Assembly (NCBI RefSeq): GCF_029784155.1
Contig: NC_073691.1
Coordinates: 136,210,394-136,274,393, forward strand
DNA length: 64,000 bases
Source of the DNA: Uranotaenia lowii
Taxonomy: Eukaryota > Arthropoda > Insecta > Diptera > Culicidae
Direction of reading: 5' to 3'
Both the position numbers and the translations under genes were made by a program. The notes beneath the pieces were generated by a model, which made no database searches, was not told the origin of the DNA, and saw nothing but the letters and a program-made list of their open reading frames with translations. Shown one piece after another: positions 1-11,730 of the stretch (the first letter of the stretch is position 1; every line of letters begins with the position of its first letter).

Positions 1-490
1 TTTTACCACATTTTTGAACGTTTTTTTTTCGGTATCGGTTTTACAGCTTAAGAGCTTTGGAACTATCAAAAAATGGTTGTTTGAGGTTGGATTTCAATGA
101 GTCATTACTACGCAACACTTTCAGTTTATCGGAGAAAATTGTTTTGGACATTTCAGCGATCTACCCTTAGTTTTTCGTTTATTGAAAATTAAAAATGCTG
201 GTATGAGACTTGACTTCCTTGATGATCCTTAACCGTTGTTGCCGATCATGTGCTTCACTTCAATGCTTGATTTGAACTTTGTGGACATTATTGACAGTGT
301 TTGCATACTTATCCACCACAAAAACTCAGTAATTCTTTGAATAATCAACGGTTTTGTCAGCTATCAATTTGATGATGACGTATTTTCAAGGAAACTGTGC
401 AAAATTATTTTTTTCTTTTTCTCTTGCATCGTACATATCTCAAAAACGCGTAAATTTTAAATTTTGAAAAAAATAGGTCGAATAGTACTT
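1..490. other. AT-rich stretch, no gene seen
   Basis: No open frame of note, no terminal repeats and no RNA gene are visible. Base composition resembles the rest of the AT-rich background. Confidence 0.5.
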
Positions 491-494
491 TTTA

Positions 495-980
495 CAGGCA
501 ACAAAATGCTGTCAAAATTTTTAATATCCAATAACTAGTTAACGAGCTATTAGCAAATGAAAGTGTCCCATTTCTAAAAGAACTAAGCTTTAGTTTTCGA
601 GTTATATGAAAAATTCTAAGGTAGCCCCCCTCTCCCCTTCCTATCATCCCACTGAGAGGAGGGAGGGGTACCTTATATTCATAGAAATATTCCCCGTCCC
701 CAAATACCATCCCATGCCAAATTTGATACCATTTGCTTGATTGGTTCTCGAGTTATGCAAAAAATTGACTATTGTTTGGGAGGCCCCTCCCCCCCTTCCT
801 GTTAGGGGGATGGGTCTCAAACCATAATAGGAACCTTCCCCTGCCTCCAATACCCCCACCTGCCAAGTTTCACGCAAATCGGTTCAGTAGTTTCTGAGTC
901 TATAGGGAACAGACAGACAGACAGACAGACAGAAAGACAGACAGACAGACAGACACAAATTCATTTTTATATATATATCA
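495..980 (-). repeat. Helitron-like 5' end with about 155-bp degenerate units
   Basis: Read on the minus strand, this begins near 980 with an AT run (TATATATATAAAAATG), then a (GTCT)n microsatellite (909-955 on the plus strand as CAGA), then about 155-bp units containing 'tgccaagtttcacgcaaatc'-type text. Pyrimidine-rich blocks at about 624 and 782 mark the period. The head matches the 5' ends of the Helitrons at 9079, 11731 and 12980 (AT run, GTTT/GTCT microsatellite, 'tatagactcag'). No CTAG 3' end was found inside the window, so the element is partial or decayed. Confidence 0.55.
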
Positions 981-1189
981 TATACGATTAGGTGTTTTCA
1001 AAAACTGGGCACTTGAAAATTTGATTTGAAACTTTTAAACGGCACTGTTTCCAATCAATTTTCAACGTTTTTTTTGCTTGCCAGTATTTGAAATGTTACA
1101 CACTTTTTTGATGATTTTTTGTTCGAGCTTTTACGTCTGTTCTCTGTGCTTAAAGGAACTCCCATAAAAAATCAATAAAAATTAGTGTC

Positions 1190-1540
1190 ACATTTTTATT
1201 GATTTCGACCAATTTTCAAAAACTACAGAACCGTTAATCGTAAAATTTAGTGTGTAGCGCTTTTTAAAGACCTGGAATAGTTTCTATAATACTTTCAAAC
1301 CCCTCCGAATCCCAAAAAGGGGCTTCCATACTAAATTAACAAAAATTTGACACAATTCCAACAATTTTCGGAAACAACAGAACCGATCAACGTGGAATTT
1401 GGCGTGTAGCCGTTTTGGGACTGGGAATGGTTTCTAATACTTTAAAGCCCCTCTAAATCCAAAAGGTGGGGGATCTGCTGCCATACAAAATCAATGAAAA
1501 TTTGACAACATTTTAACAATCCTTGAAGGTTTTTTTTTAA
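1190..1540 (+). repeat. Two degenerate about 152-bp tandem units, Helitron-associated type
   Basis: 'acagaaccgttaatcg' at about 1225 and 'acagaaccgatcaacg' at about 1377 open two related units. Each continues with a 'ggaatggtttcta', 'cccctc...aaaa' and 'aaaatttgac' series. A related single unit lies at 22250-22450. The wording resembles the internal repeats of the Helitron-like blocks, but no termini are visible here. Confidence 0.5.
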
Positions 1541-1985
1541 CAATTGATTAACGTTTGCGATGATGCATGTAACATACACATTATTAACAAAACCAATGTC
1601 TTAGGGTTTCATAAAGTTTGGCACACTTTTGATTATGTACAAATTTGTCTGTATTTGAAAATCCCCCCGCTTCAAAAATGGGATATTTTTTAATTAAAAG
1701 GGTTTATTTAATTGTATTGTAGATCCCTCCTATTTTATTCTCTAAAGGGTGGCTCCTTCAACCTTGAAACCTTCAAGTTATGTTGAGATTCAAGACTCAA
1801 GCTCGATTACCCTGAAAAGTAGTTCGCTTTTGAATTTGAATAATATGAAATTTATTTTAAAAGGAAGTTTGCTTGAACTATAATAATTTTAACGAACATA
1901 ATTTTTTTTTTTCATGGAAGGGGTAGAAAAGCACACCGGGTAAGCTATTGTTTGTATTTTATTTTCGTTCAAATTAATATAGGTA

Positions 1986-2924
1986 TCGTAATCCGGAGTA
2001 ATATTGATCACTTTTTTTCAATATATTTGGATTATTTTTTCTATTAAGGGGAATGTGGCATGTTCTATATTTTTAAAACCAGTACTGGACTCCTATGAAT
2101 GTAGAACATGGATGCAGAAATTTATCAGACCTCTTTTAATTTGATTAAAAAATCGTTTTCGTCTCTGTTCAGATTATGAAGCTTTGGGGTGACATTGATC
2201 AGTCTCTATTCTGCCGGTTTTAACGAGCTTTTTTCAACTTAAAGGATACAAAACACCTTAATAATATTTTAAAATGCTAGTTTATCAATTTAACCTTGAT
2301 TTTTAACGTTTTATTTTAAAAATATTCGAAAAATAATCGAAAAAAGAACTATGATGCTGCCTACGTTTAGGGGCTAAAATATTAATTATTGCTAAATAGT
2401 TTGAGCTTCAAAATACAAATGAAATTTTACCTTCACACATTCCCCTAGGCACTCCCACTATTTCCATTTTCATTTTAACTTCAAAGTTGACGATTTGATA
2501 GGATTCCTATCCATTTGTCCAATACGGACTTACTTTTGGAAAATGTCCTTATTTTTTAAATTTCAAAAATTTATCGTTAAATGATCATTAAAATAGCACT
2601 CTAACTATTTATATACAAAGAAAAAAAGTTGTTCTTTCACATTAAACCACTTGTTTGCTTCTAAATGCTTTTTGGTATCATCAGGAGAGCTGATTGTTTG
2701 CGAGCCTTGGAAAAATAAATATTTTAAGATTTTGAAATTAGATTTTTTACTAACAGAAAAAAATTTCAAATACATACCAAATTTTGCTTATTTGATACTC
2801 AATTCATAGGCTTTCAAACGTAGAAAACAGATTTCAAAAATTCGACTGAGTTATTGATGATAATATGGAAAAGTTTATTGATGGTCAAATTAACCCCGGT
2901 GATCAATGTTACCCCGTTTTACGG
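1986..2924. mobile_element. TA-flanked MITE, CCGTAA-type termini
   Basis: The left end reads TATCGTAATCCGGAGTAA and the right end, reverse-complemented, reads TACCGTAAAACGGGGTAA. Both continue with a version of CATTGATCAC. TA flanks both sides (1984-1985, 2925-2926), as expected for a Tc1/mariner-type target. The interior (about 0.94 kb) is AT-rich with no transposase. The termini relate this copy to the one at 10693-11685. It is diverged and non-autonomous. Confidence 0.7.
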
Positions 2925-3089
2925 TACACCGTTTCAAAGGTGAATTTTTCGACTCCGTATTGCATTTAAATAAATCAAATTGAACTTATAAAAACGAGAT
3001 ACATACAATTCAATGTTAATTTTTAAAACAAAAATGTGGATTTTGGAAATTGCTTATAGTTTTTCTCACTACGTGGGTATTTTTTAAAG

Positions 3090-3920
3090 AAAATTTGCGT
3101 TCGATATTCAAAACCTTAGCGCAACTTCTTTCGAGATGTCAAGGCGTTTGCAGCTTGTTTGTACCGGTTCACTGCCTAATTTAGTTTCGATGAGTGGGTA
3201 AATTTGTTTTCTACTAAACGATATAAAGGTGCACTTTTTTAACGTTCAATTGAAGCAGACTTTTGTTGCACTATTCATCCATCAACATCCTCAGTTGTTT
3301 TGATTGAAAAAGTTTCATATCGTCAGCATATATAAGGAATTCAATTCGTTTTAGAATGAAGGAAATGTCATTTACGAACAGTTTGAAAAGAAGAGGTCCT
3401 AGATGAGACCCCTGAGGCACACCGGAGGTTACAGCTACGGGTTTGGATAATTCGTTTTTGAAGCGAACAATTTGTGTTCGATCGGTTAAGTATGATTGAA
3501 GTCAAGAAAGAAGATTTGGATGAAAGCCATTTTTTTTTTAAATTTTAGAATCAAAAGGGGTATGTTGATGCGGCCAAAAGCTTTGCTGAAATCAGTATAA
3601 TGAGCCTCAACGTGAAAGCCTTGGCACATGGAATTGATTACGTATGTAACGAGTTCGAGAAGATTTGATGCAGTAGAGCACCCTTTGAAGAATCCATGTT
3701 GTTTGCTGGTTACAATATTTTTCACATGCTGATAGGTTTTGTCATTTATGATTGATTCAAAGAGTTTAGGAATGCAAGATAGAATGGCTATTCCTCGGTA
3801 ACTTCGTACATCTGATTTATTTCCGGACTCGAAAATTTGTTTTAGAATCTTGATGGAAAAAAATTTTTTTTTCAATTCTTTTATCTTGATTTTTGTTGAG
3901 TTATTTCTGGGTTTTGACAA
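3090..3920 (-). pseudogene. Reverse-transcriptase relic of a CR1/Jockey-group non-LTR retrotransposon
   Basis: Read on the minus strand, the first part (3486-3920) contains SYRGIAILSCIPKLFESII and an HGFF...STASNLLE stretch, which are RT fingers motifs. After a frame change the next part (about 3230-3486) carries SGVPQGSHLGPLLF and the catalytic YADDMKLF. After a second shift, KKCTFISFSRK and LGSEPV follow, typical of the region after the palm. The order and spacing fit a non-LTR RT of the CR1/Jockey type, but endonuclease and ORF1 are missing. At least two frameshifts make it a dead 5'-truncated copy. Clade assignment is by motif wording only. Confidence 0.8.
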
Positions 3921-4065
3921 AATTTGCCCGGATATTGCTCGGATTTTGGTTTCTCGATTTAGAAATGAAGTACCCGGATTTTGTCAGGTTTTTATACAAA
4001 ATTCCCCGGATTGTCCGGCCCGGATACGTATTGAAAAAAATTCTGGCAACCTTATTCTAGCTTTT
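3895..4065. repeat. Dispersed CCGGATTTT-type repeat
   Basis: The short motif 'cccggattttg' recurs in degenerate form several times. Similar text lies at 24590-24930 ('ttgtccggattttgac', 'ggccggatttttgg'). No termini could be defined, so this is only a dispersed repeat family with an iterated motif. Confidence 0.4.
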
Positions 4066-4099
4066 TGTCCTAGACTTTCTTACTTTTGAAAAATGTCTC

Positions 4100-6014
4100 T
4101 TGTTTCAAAATATCAGAAATTTATCTCAAAGTACTACATAAACTTCTCTAAAACTATACATTTACTAAGGAAAAAAGTTTAACTCTCATATAACATGCTG
4201 CTTCTAAACGCATTGATTTCATCAAAAAGGTTTTCAATTTTACATCTTTCAAGTGTTTCGCCAAATGAGTTTGTTCATCCCCAAATTACCGGCGAGGACG
4301 TTAGAAAAATACTATCAGCAGACTTGATTATGGCAACGCAGAAATACTTATGGTTCATGGGACTATTTAGATGTCAAATTCAAATATGCAACTAACCAAG
4401 TAAAATTCCCAGTCGTTCGCATGTTAACAACTCCCATCAAAATCGCAGTGCTACGAAGCATGAAAAATAACCAGCTGCTTTTTTGCATACAAATTGGCAA
4501 CGCACCCGCATGGTGGAAAATTGCCCTAATTAATTAGCTAAGATAAACATTACTGGGGACATGAATGGCTAAGTGTGCTCCCTACAAGGCTTAAGGTGAG
4601 GGCCAAAACTAATATAACATTATTTCCGGGACCGGAACTTCTTGTGCTTGTTGAAAACAAACTAGTTGCTTTTATCGTGTTCCGTATTTTCCAGTTCATT
4701 TTCATTGAGAGCTGTAAAATTTGTGCAAGCATTCGATCTGGATTGGGCTGAGGGAACTCATCGAAAGTAATGCGGTTCAGCTGCGAATGTTGAACAATTG
4801 CCCCAAACTATACCCAGCAGGAGGAAAGTTTATTTCGCTTTTCTTCTGGCGAGGATTGAAGAACGTTATTTACGATGTGTTGATTCGCTTCCAGATATGT
4901 TTTACAGTGGAACTAATTTTTGAATGGCGCAGTTTTATGAGGTTTGCAATTGAACGGAAGGCTCCGGTTTTGTAATTGAGAATGATGAGCAATAAGCGTC
5001 GGAATCGAGTTCTTTTTTGTGGCTCGAGCTTAACTGATTGAATTACTGTTAAACGATTAAGCGATCAGGTAACCGCGTAAATTAATCAACCAACCAACTA
5101 TGTAAGTAATAATTGTGTGCAATGATTCACGCAAGTTAAAACTATATTGATAGTGAATAGTTAAATATTAACTTTTAATCTTTTTTTCATAATAATGCAC
5201 AAAAAAACGTTTCCGGGAAATGCAAATCCGAACTCAGATCGATGACATTGATCTTGCCATGGCGAAACGGCAAAAAAAGAAAGTATCGCCTTCGGAATGA
5301 AATTTCGCCACAAAATCTTTCTTGTTGGGTGAAAAAACCAGTTTGTCAACATTGAAAAGGACGAAGGTTCAAGAAAGCAACCTCGACGCCATAATTAACT
5401 TAAGCGTGAGAAATGCAACAACGCGACTCTCATTTTCGGGTAAGTTGAACGAAAAAAAAACACAACCGGCTTCAATTTTATGCCCACCTGCCGCTGTTCG
5501 ATAATTCAATACAAGCAAAATCAATCATCACTTCAAAAATTGAACTGAACAGGAAAAAAATACAAGCACATCAATTCAACCATCTTCAAACGTCCATTCA
5601 AGTTCTAACTGGTCGAACGAATATCTAACTGATTTTTTAAATAATAGATTGCTCCACAGGAAATAATTAAAAGTTATCCTTTGAACTTTACTTCAAGAAT
5701 AAACTATGTATAAATTTAAAAAAAATACATTTTAACAAAATTTTAGAATTGACCGTTTGTTACACTTCCCATATTTGTTTACATTGCCAATGTTGTAATA
5801 CTGGACGAAATACAGTGTTCTCAAGATTATCGAGAATTTTCTATATTGTCATAATAGTCGAACTTACCTAATTTGTTTACATTGTACAAATTGCCAAAAC
5901 TATCAGAATTTTTGGAGATCACTTATTTTTACATTATTTTGAAATATTTTGAACACTTACAAAACTTCGTAAAAACTCGCTTACTTAAAAATGGTCAATA
6001 TAGAATTGTCAATA
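4100..6014. other. Intergenic DNA without a recognisable gene
   Basis: Several short open frames occur (the longest on the plus strand at 4721-4975, 84 codons), but none shows a domain, a splice context or a codon pattern that separates it from background. No terminal repeats were found. The GC content around 4700-4980 is slightly higher than in the flanks. Confidence 0.4.
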
Positions 6015-6889
6015 TACAGTTGCGTTCAAAAAAGAATGAAATCTCGCAGAGCAGTGCACAAACTTTCAAATTTGACAGAATGCTATTTCTCTCACAGTTG
6101 ATATTTTTTCATGAAACTTTCACACAAGTGAAATAAACTTATAAACTCGAAAAAAAGTTTCGAACATTTTGCGGGTACTACTTAGGAAGACAAATTCAGC
6201 TCTTATTGTAAAAGAAGGGAAAATTGAGATTGCCTCACAAAGTTAGCTGTAACTTAGTCAAATTTTATGTTTTTGATCTCTAAATTTTGTGAAATATATG
6301 TGAAAAATACATTCAAGTATGAGGCCATATTTTATTAAAATCTATCAACAGGATCAAAAGTGGAAGCTGATTGAATACGAGGTTGATTTAGGGTAACAGG
6401 CGGTTCCCTTATTTTTGTATGGTTGTCTGTATGGAATCAATGTTTTTGAGATCTCTTCTTGGCAGTTGTATTTTTTTCATTCTCAAAATGCTTTAAATTC
6501 ATGCAAATTCCATTTTAAGAATGATCTAAGAAGATGTTGATGGTTTGACTTGTGTAGTTTTTCCAACAGTTTGTATTTAGGATGTATGGAATCATACATC
6601 CGTCCATACACTCAAAATAATTTGCACGTAGGGGCCACGTGAAAAACTACATAATGTTTATCCACTTGATTTTCACGTAGATGCTACGAAATCAAAATGT
6701 GAACGCGTTTCTATAAGAATTTGTGCTTCATGGAACGTACCTACATTTTTCGTGAATTTTTAGTGAGTTCAACGCGGTATGTTTATGAAAGCCACGGGGA
6801 ATGTTTTTATTATCGGAATGAAAATAAGGTTGGTTTTTTTACTTCTTATTTTTCATGATGAATTAGAAAACCAAATTTTGTTATGAATA

Positions 6890-8200
6890 ATCTTTATTTT
6901 TACATTCTTTGCACAATATATCACTAACACTACACTTTTTAAACACTAAAAACACTTTTATTTTTGGACATCCTGAAAAAAATGGAAAGTATGCACTAAT
7001 ATAAAAAGTAGGGGAGAGTGGGGTATCGTGGGCCATGGGGAAACGTGGACCACTTATAATATCTCAGATGTGTGTTGAGATAAAAATCTCAAACCAACTG
7101 TCATCGTCGTCGCTTTGCGTGAGCATATATTCCTATATGTTGTTGACTGAAATACGCATCATATGCTTCTTTTATTTATCAAGCTAAAAAAAATTGGAAA
7201 AATTTACTTACATAATTAAAAAAAACACCCGCTAATTTCATCGATGGGGAACCTAAAGTGCATAACAAAAATATGCTCATACGCTTGTGATCTTAGTTTT
7301 GTCATGATCTTTCACATGGAAAAGGAATTTTTGATGAAACATCAATAAGTCACACAAACGCGACCAATTTACAAATCATAGCTTGTGGGGAATCGTGGGC
7401 CACACATCTTAAATCACCTATATTTTTATGTGTTTATACACATTCAGAACTTAAATTACGTTTTCCCTATCTGTAAAGTTTTCTTATCTCAAATGAAGAG
7501 TTATGGAAAATATTTTGTCCATCCTATTTAAGAAATTTTGCCAAAACGTTCGCGAGCCAGGTTTTGGAATCTATGCGATCATACACAGATCTCTTTTTTA
7601 TTTCATCATCTGAAATTGCTTTAAAATAACGAAATGAATTAGGAAATCACAGTTTTGGGTCAACTCATAAACTTTGCATGTTATTTGGTCAATTTGGATT
7701 TGGTGGCCCACGATTCCCCACCATTTTTCAAAATCCAAAAAATATTGCTTTTTTTCAAACAGTCAGAATTTGGGGAAAATAACTTTTTAAAATTTTTTAA
7801 AAAATGCCTAATGATACCTTGAAAATGTAGAAAACAAAACAATTTTTATTTTCATTTTATCGTTTATAATAAAGAAGTTATGGAACAACGAAAAAAAGTG
7901 GCCCATGATTCCCCACTCTCCCATATTATTTGAATAAAAAATATTTTACCTTGTCCGTTGTTCCGTGAATGGTGTTCCTTTGATCATCTTATTCGGAAAG
8001 TCCCACCAAAGAAGGAGAGATCACTATCAGTTCCAACGAGCACCGCATCCAGAGCCATTGCTATCAGAAAAATGAAAAAAAAAAACAAAAAATAGTTAAT
8101 AGATCATTGCAATTAAGGAGATTATGATCATTTACCAAAACGACAATTCCAAAACAAATGAATATCCGATCAAATCTTCCTTGCTAACATGTTTAGATGA
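6890..8200 (-). other. Putative three-exon mini-gene inside element A
   Basis: On the minus strand a possible first exon ends TTTTG|GTAAAT (donor just below 8140). A T-rich tract with AG then opens exon 2 (8060-7950, 111 nt), which ends ACAAG|GTAAAA. A T-rich acceptor TTTTTTTCAG opens exon 3 at 6972, and AATAAA lies at 6893-6898, close to the left arm. Exon 2 contains a 24-codon frame from the ATG at 8056-8058 (MALDAVLVGTDSDLSFFGG...) to a TGA at 7984-7986; another frame of the same exon is also open to the donor. The second gap hosts the MITE at 7011-7923. I do not recognise the product. Splice sites are read by eye and untested. Confidence 0.4.
7011..7923 (+). mobile_element. TA-flanked MITE, GGGAGAGTGGGG termini (copy 1)
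   Basis: The left end is GGGGAGAGTGGGGTATCGTG and the right end, reverse-complemented, is TGGGAGAGTGGGGAATCATG. TA flanks both sides. The interior contains 'gggccac' pieces at both ends and internally. A near-identical element in inverse orientation lies at 60140-61055. There is no transposase. It is nested in the intron-like gap of element A. Confidence 0.85.
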
Positions 8201-9289
8201 TGACAACAGACACAACGGCGGCAAAAAAAATTCACAACAGTTAAAAAAGTAAACTGACGGATCACAATTTGTAATATGAATTTACCACCACACGCTGGAG
8301 AAAAATGCACAAAACGAATTTGAAATCATCCACTAAGACTTTACGTGAAATTCATGCAACAATTATGTGGAAGTAAAGTAGTTGCTACTGGGGCGTCCTT
8401 GCTACACTGGGGTTACTACAAAATTCACGTAGAATCTATATAATGCATCAAAATCTTAGTTTCCGGGAAAAATACCGTAGAAATAATTTCTTAATTATTT
8501 TGGGTGTAGGATTGAAATCGCCTTTAACCCCAAAACCAATCTCACATTTAAACCGCTTCAACTTTTGATCGTGTTGATTAATTTTGACAAAATTTAGCCA
8601 CATACCAGAATGTACTGTTTTACATAATCTCATCAAATGAGATGAAAACGAAGAATTTAACAAAGTTACAGCTTATTTTGTGAGGCAATCTCAATCTCAC
8701 GTTTACTTAAATTACTGTATTTCCTAGTGCCTGCAAAACGTTCGAAACTCATTGAATGAACAGTTCATAAGTTCATCTAACTTGTGTGAAAGTTTCATGA
8801 AAAAATATCAACTGTGAGAGAAATGGCAAGTTGTATGTTTTTGCGCTGCTCTGTGCGATTTCTATCTTTTTGAACGTAACTGTGAGTTTAAAACAGTGAT
8901 ATATAGAGTACTTGAAGGTAATAACATATTTTCGATAACTTCTTCACTTAAAATTGAAATTAATTAATTATTACAATTATTTCAACAATCGAAATCAACC
9001 AAAACTTGAAGGAGTTTTTTTATTATGAAAATTTACATTGATTTTTCCACTTATTAAATCTGTGATAATTGAGGATAATCTATATATATAAAAAGCAATT
9101 ATCTGTATGTTTGTTTGTTTGTTTGTTTGTCCTATATAGACTCAGCCGTCTTAAGAGCTAGAGATCTGAAATTTGGCATGGATGCTCATTAGGACCAGGA
9201 ATGATGAAAAATGTTATAGATTTTTGGATGACCCCTTCCGAAGGGGGTCGTCCATACAAGAAAAATATTGTTTTCGCGTTATTGGCGTT

Positions 9290-10480
9290 ATTTTCCGTCG
9301 GATTGTGATGAAAATTTGCACATGAGTGTTTTGAGAGACGAACAATCGATTACAGTCATCAAATTTAGGGTGCAGGGTCGGCAAAAGGGGTCGTCCATGT
9401 CCGCTGATTAATGTTTTTGCGATATTGGCTTTATTTTACATTGGATTGTGATGAAAATTTGCACATGAGTGTTTTGAGAGACGAGCAATCGATTACAGTT
9501 ATCAAATTTAGGGTCAGGGGTCGGCCAAAGAGGTCGTCCATATTCACTGATAAATGTTTTTGCGATATTGGCGTTATTATAGACCGGATTGTGATGAAAA
9601 TTTGCACATGAGTGTTTTGAGAGACGAGCAATCGATTATAGTTATCAAATTTAGGGTCAGGGGTCGGCCAAAGGGGTCGTCCATATCCACTGATTAATGT
9701 TTTTGCGATATTGGCGTTATTATAGATCGTATTGTGATGAAAATTAGCACATGAGTGTTTTGAGGGACGAGCAATCGATTTCAAGTTTCGAATTGCGGAT
9801 CAGAAGTCGGCTGAAGGAGTCGTCCATACCCAACTTTAATGTTTTTGCGATTTTGACGTTATTCTACATTGGATTGAGATGAAAATTTCCGCATAGGAGT
9901 TTTGAGGGACGCTCTTTTGCTTTCAGGTTTCAAATCTTGCCTCAGGGGTCGGCAAAAGGGGTTACTATCTGTTCACTGTTTTAACGATATTCTCTTGATT
10001 GAGCATAGAATTGTAATGAAAATTGACACATGGTAGTTTAACAGAAAAGATAATTGATTTCAGGTGTCAAGTTTTGAATCGTGGTAAAAAAAGGCCGTCC
10101 ATGTTAGTTGCTCACTGTTTTCGCGATATTGTCGTGATCATGCATCGGATTGAGATGAAAATGTTCAGATGAGGGTTATAAACTATGAGCAATTGACTCC
10201 AGGTAGCATGTTCCGTGTCAAGGGTCGGCGAAAGGGGCGTCTATATTCACTGTTCACTGTTTGCAAGTTCCTTACGTTATTTTACATATAATTTGAAAAG
10301 AAAAATGGCACAAGGGAGTTTTGAGGAACGTAAAATTGGTTTCAATTTTCCAATTTCGGGCCATGGGACAGAAAAAGAGGGTTTCATTGAAAGTTCAGTA
10401 TTTTGTGCAATAATTTTGTTGAAGGCAGTTAATTGATACCAATTTAAGTGTGTAGGTCAAGCAAAAGAGTCGTGCACATA
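9290..10480 (+). repeat. About 143-bp minisatellite inside Helitron 1
   Basis: The octamer TCGTCCAT recurs with 143-bp spacing (about 9534, 9677, 9820). Each unit has a 'gatattggcgttatt', 'gatgaaaatttgcacatgag', 'gagcaatcgatt' and 'ggggtcggccaaaggggtcg' series. Units decay toward 10480. The same unit array fills Helitrons 2 (about 11880-12760) and 3 (about 13130-14850). Units are not open in one frame across the whole array. Confidence 0.85.
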
Positions 10481-10692
10481 AACAAATAGTACATGTTTCT
10501 GCCATAATATCTAGATTTTCAAATCGATCGAGAAGAAAACACTCTCACATAAATTTTAATAAAAAGCCAATCAACCGTTTAATTTGAATTTCAAGTAATA
10601 GTAATAGTAGCGACTTTAAACACTGTTTAATTTTTTCCCCAAAATTGTCGAAAGAATGTTTCGAATTCGTTTTCTAAACTCATTTTGACGTA

Positions 10693-11685
10693 CCGTAAAC
10701 TGGGGGAACTTTGATCTCCGGGGTAACTATGATCAACATGAAATTTTTTCAGATAATCATCGATAACTAAGTTAAAAGTTCAAATATCTGAAAACTTTTA
10801 ACTACATTTGAAAGCCTATAACTTGAGTTACAAATCAGCTTAATTTGGTTGTTATTAGATAATTTTTGATACTACTTAAAACGTAATTTTAAAATCTTAA
10901 AATATCTGGTTTTTCGAAGGCTCACATACAAACATCTCTCCTGATCAAATGAAAGCAATTAGGAGCAAATGGGTTGTTTTATATGAAAGTTCAACCTTTT
11001 TCTTTGTTTAGGCTTAGTTTAATGTTATTTTATGGACATTTTTTGATAACTTTTGGATTTTGTAAAAAAAACAGTGATTTTCCATGACAAAGCCCATATA
11101 GTAAAAATGGCTTAAATCCTATCAAATGCTTAAATTGAAGAAAAAAAATTACATGGAAACAGTGGGAAGACCTAGGGAATTGCATGAAGGCAAAATTTCA
11201 TTGGTTTTTGAGACCAAAAAAAATTTAGAAATGTTTATAATTTTTACCCTCAGATGTATGCAGGCGCTGGACCCTTAGGTAGGTAGGTAGGTAGGTAGGA
11301 TGTATGCAGCAACATTGTCCATCTTTTGAGTATACATATTTGTTTAAAAAAACTGCAAAAAAATCAGTTTAAACCTAACCAAAATTACTGTTATCGATGT
11401 TTTGAGCCTTCTGTGCTATATGGCATCAAAACAATAAATTTCAAGATGTTGAGATACGTAAAAACCATAGTGATCAAAGTTACCCCGATATTCGAAACCT
11501 GGTTTTGTAACAAACATTCAATTGTAACCACCAATGTCGTTTGAATTTAAAGCAATCAATGATCATGTTTTATACTCCTCACCTCAGTAAGTGTTTTAAA
11601 ACTTTTAGGTATTTCGAAAAAGCCACCCCTTCCGAAATATTCAGAAATGAATGAAAAAAGTGATCAAAGTTCCCCCAGTTTACGG
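10693..11685. mobile_element. TA-flanked MITE, CCGTAAACTGGGGGAAC termini
   Basis: The left end is CCGTAAACTGGGGGAACTTT and the right end reverse-complements to the same text. TA flanks both sides (10691-10692, 11686-11687). The interior is AT-rich, with one further 'gtgatcaaagttacccc' copy near 11470 as a sub-terminal repeat. No transposase. It is inserted in Helitron 1 and carries a 35-bp retrotransposon remnant at 11264-11298. It is related to the MITE at 1986. Confidence 0.85.
11264..11298 (+). mobile_element. 35-bp dead-on-arrival non-LTR insertion with target duplication
   Basis: GCGCTGGACCCTTAGGTAGG plus further TAGG repeats matches the last bases of the non-LTR copy ending at 57733 (GCGCCGGACCCTTAGGTAGG). 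It is bracketed by an exact 11-bp repeat GATGTATGCAG at 11253-11263 and 11299-11309. So only the final bases and the TAGG tail were copied in, an extreme 5' truncation. Confidence 0.85.
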
Positions 11686-11730
11686 TACCAATGATTTAAA
11701 GCGAAACGAAGTTCGTAAGGGATCAGCTAG

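Larger units (their letters stand above)
6609..8506. mobile_element. Element A: CAC...GTG element with gene-like interior
   Basis: The termini are CACTCAAAATAATT at 6609 and, reverse-complemented, CACCCAAAATAATT ending at 8506. TA flanks both sides (6607-6608, 8507-8508). The arms contain repeated pieces of a short tile around 'cacgtag..gctac' in both orientations (6620-6700 and 8340-8430). The centre holds a minus-strand, three-exon-like unit (separate entry). A 913-bp MITE sits in its second intron-like gap. The element is inserted into the long-TIR MITE at 6017. Superfamily is not assigned: a TA target fits Tc1/mariner, but the tiled arms do not look typical. Confidence 0.7.
6017..8882. 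mobile_element. Long-TIR MITE (CAGTT.CGTTCAAAAA), split by element A
   Basis: The left arm starts CAGTTGCGTTCAAAAA at 6017. The right arm, reverse-complemented from 8882, starts CAGTTACGTTCAAAAA. The arms stay alignable for about 240 bp (for example 'tctctcacagttgatatttt' in both). Left flank is TA (6015-6016); the right flank reads TG, presumably a mutated TA. Without the inserted 1.9 kb the element would be about 0.97 kb. No transposase is present. The termini and target suggest a Tc1/mariner-derived, non-autonomous element. Confidence 0.75.
9079..11730 (+). mobile_element. Non-autonomous Helitron 1
   Basis: Starts TCTATATATATAAAAAGC after an A and ends GGGATCAGCTAG before a T, the A/T target and TC...CTAG ends of Helitrons. 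A short hairpin (CGAA...TTCG) lies about 16 bases before the CTAG end. A (GTTT)n run and 'ctcagccgtcttaagagcta' follow the 5' end. The body is mostly a roughly 143-bp minisatellite (separate entry). A TA-flanked MITE is inserted at 10693-11685. No Rep/helicase frame is present. It is followed directly by a second Helitron in the same orientation. Confidence 0.75.

Noticed and set aside
4721..4975. 84-codon plus frame
   Set aside because: No domain or supporting signals. Mentioned only within the surrounding region.
9290..10480. Minisatellite units as tandem genes
   Set aside because: Frames shift or stop between units, and no start or domain recurs.
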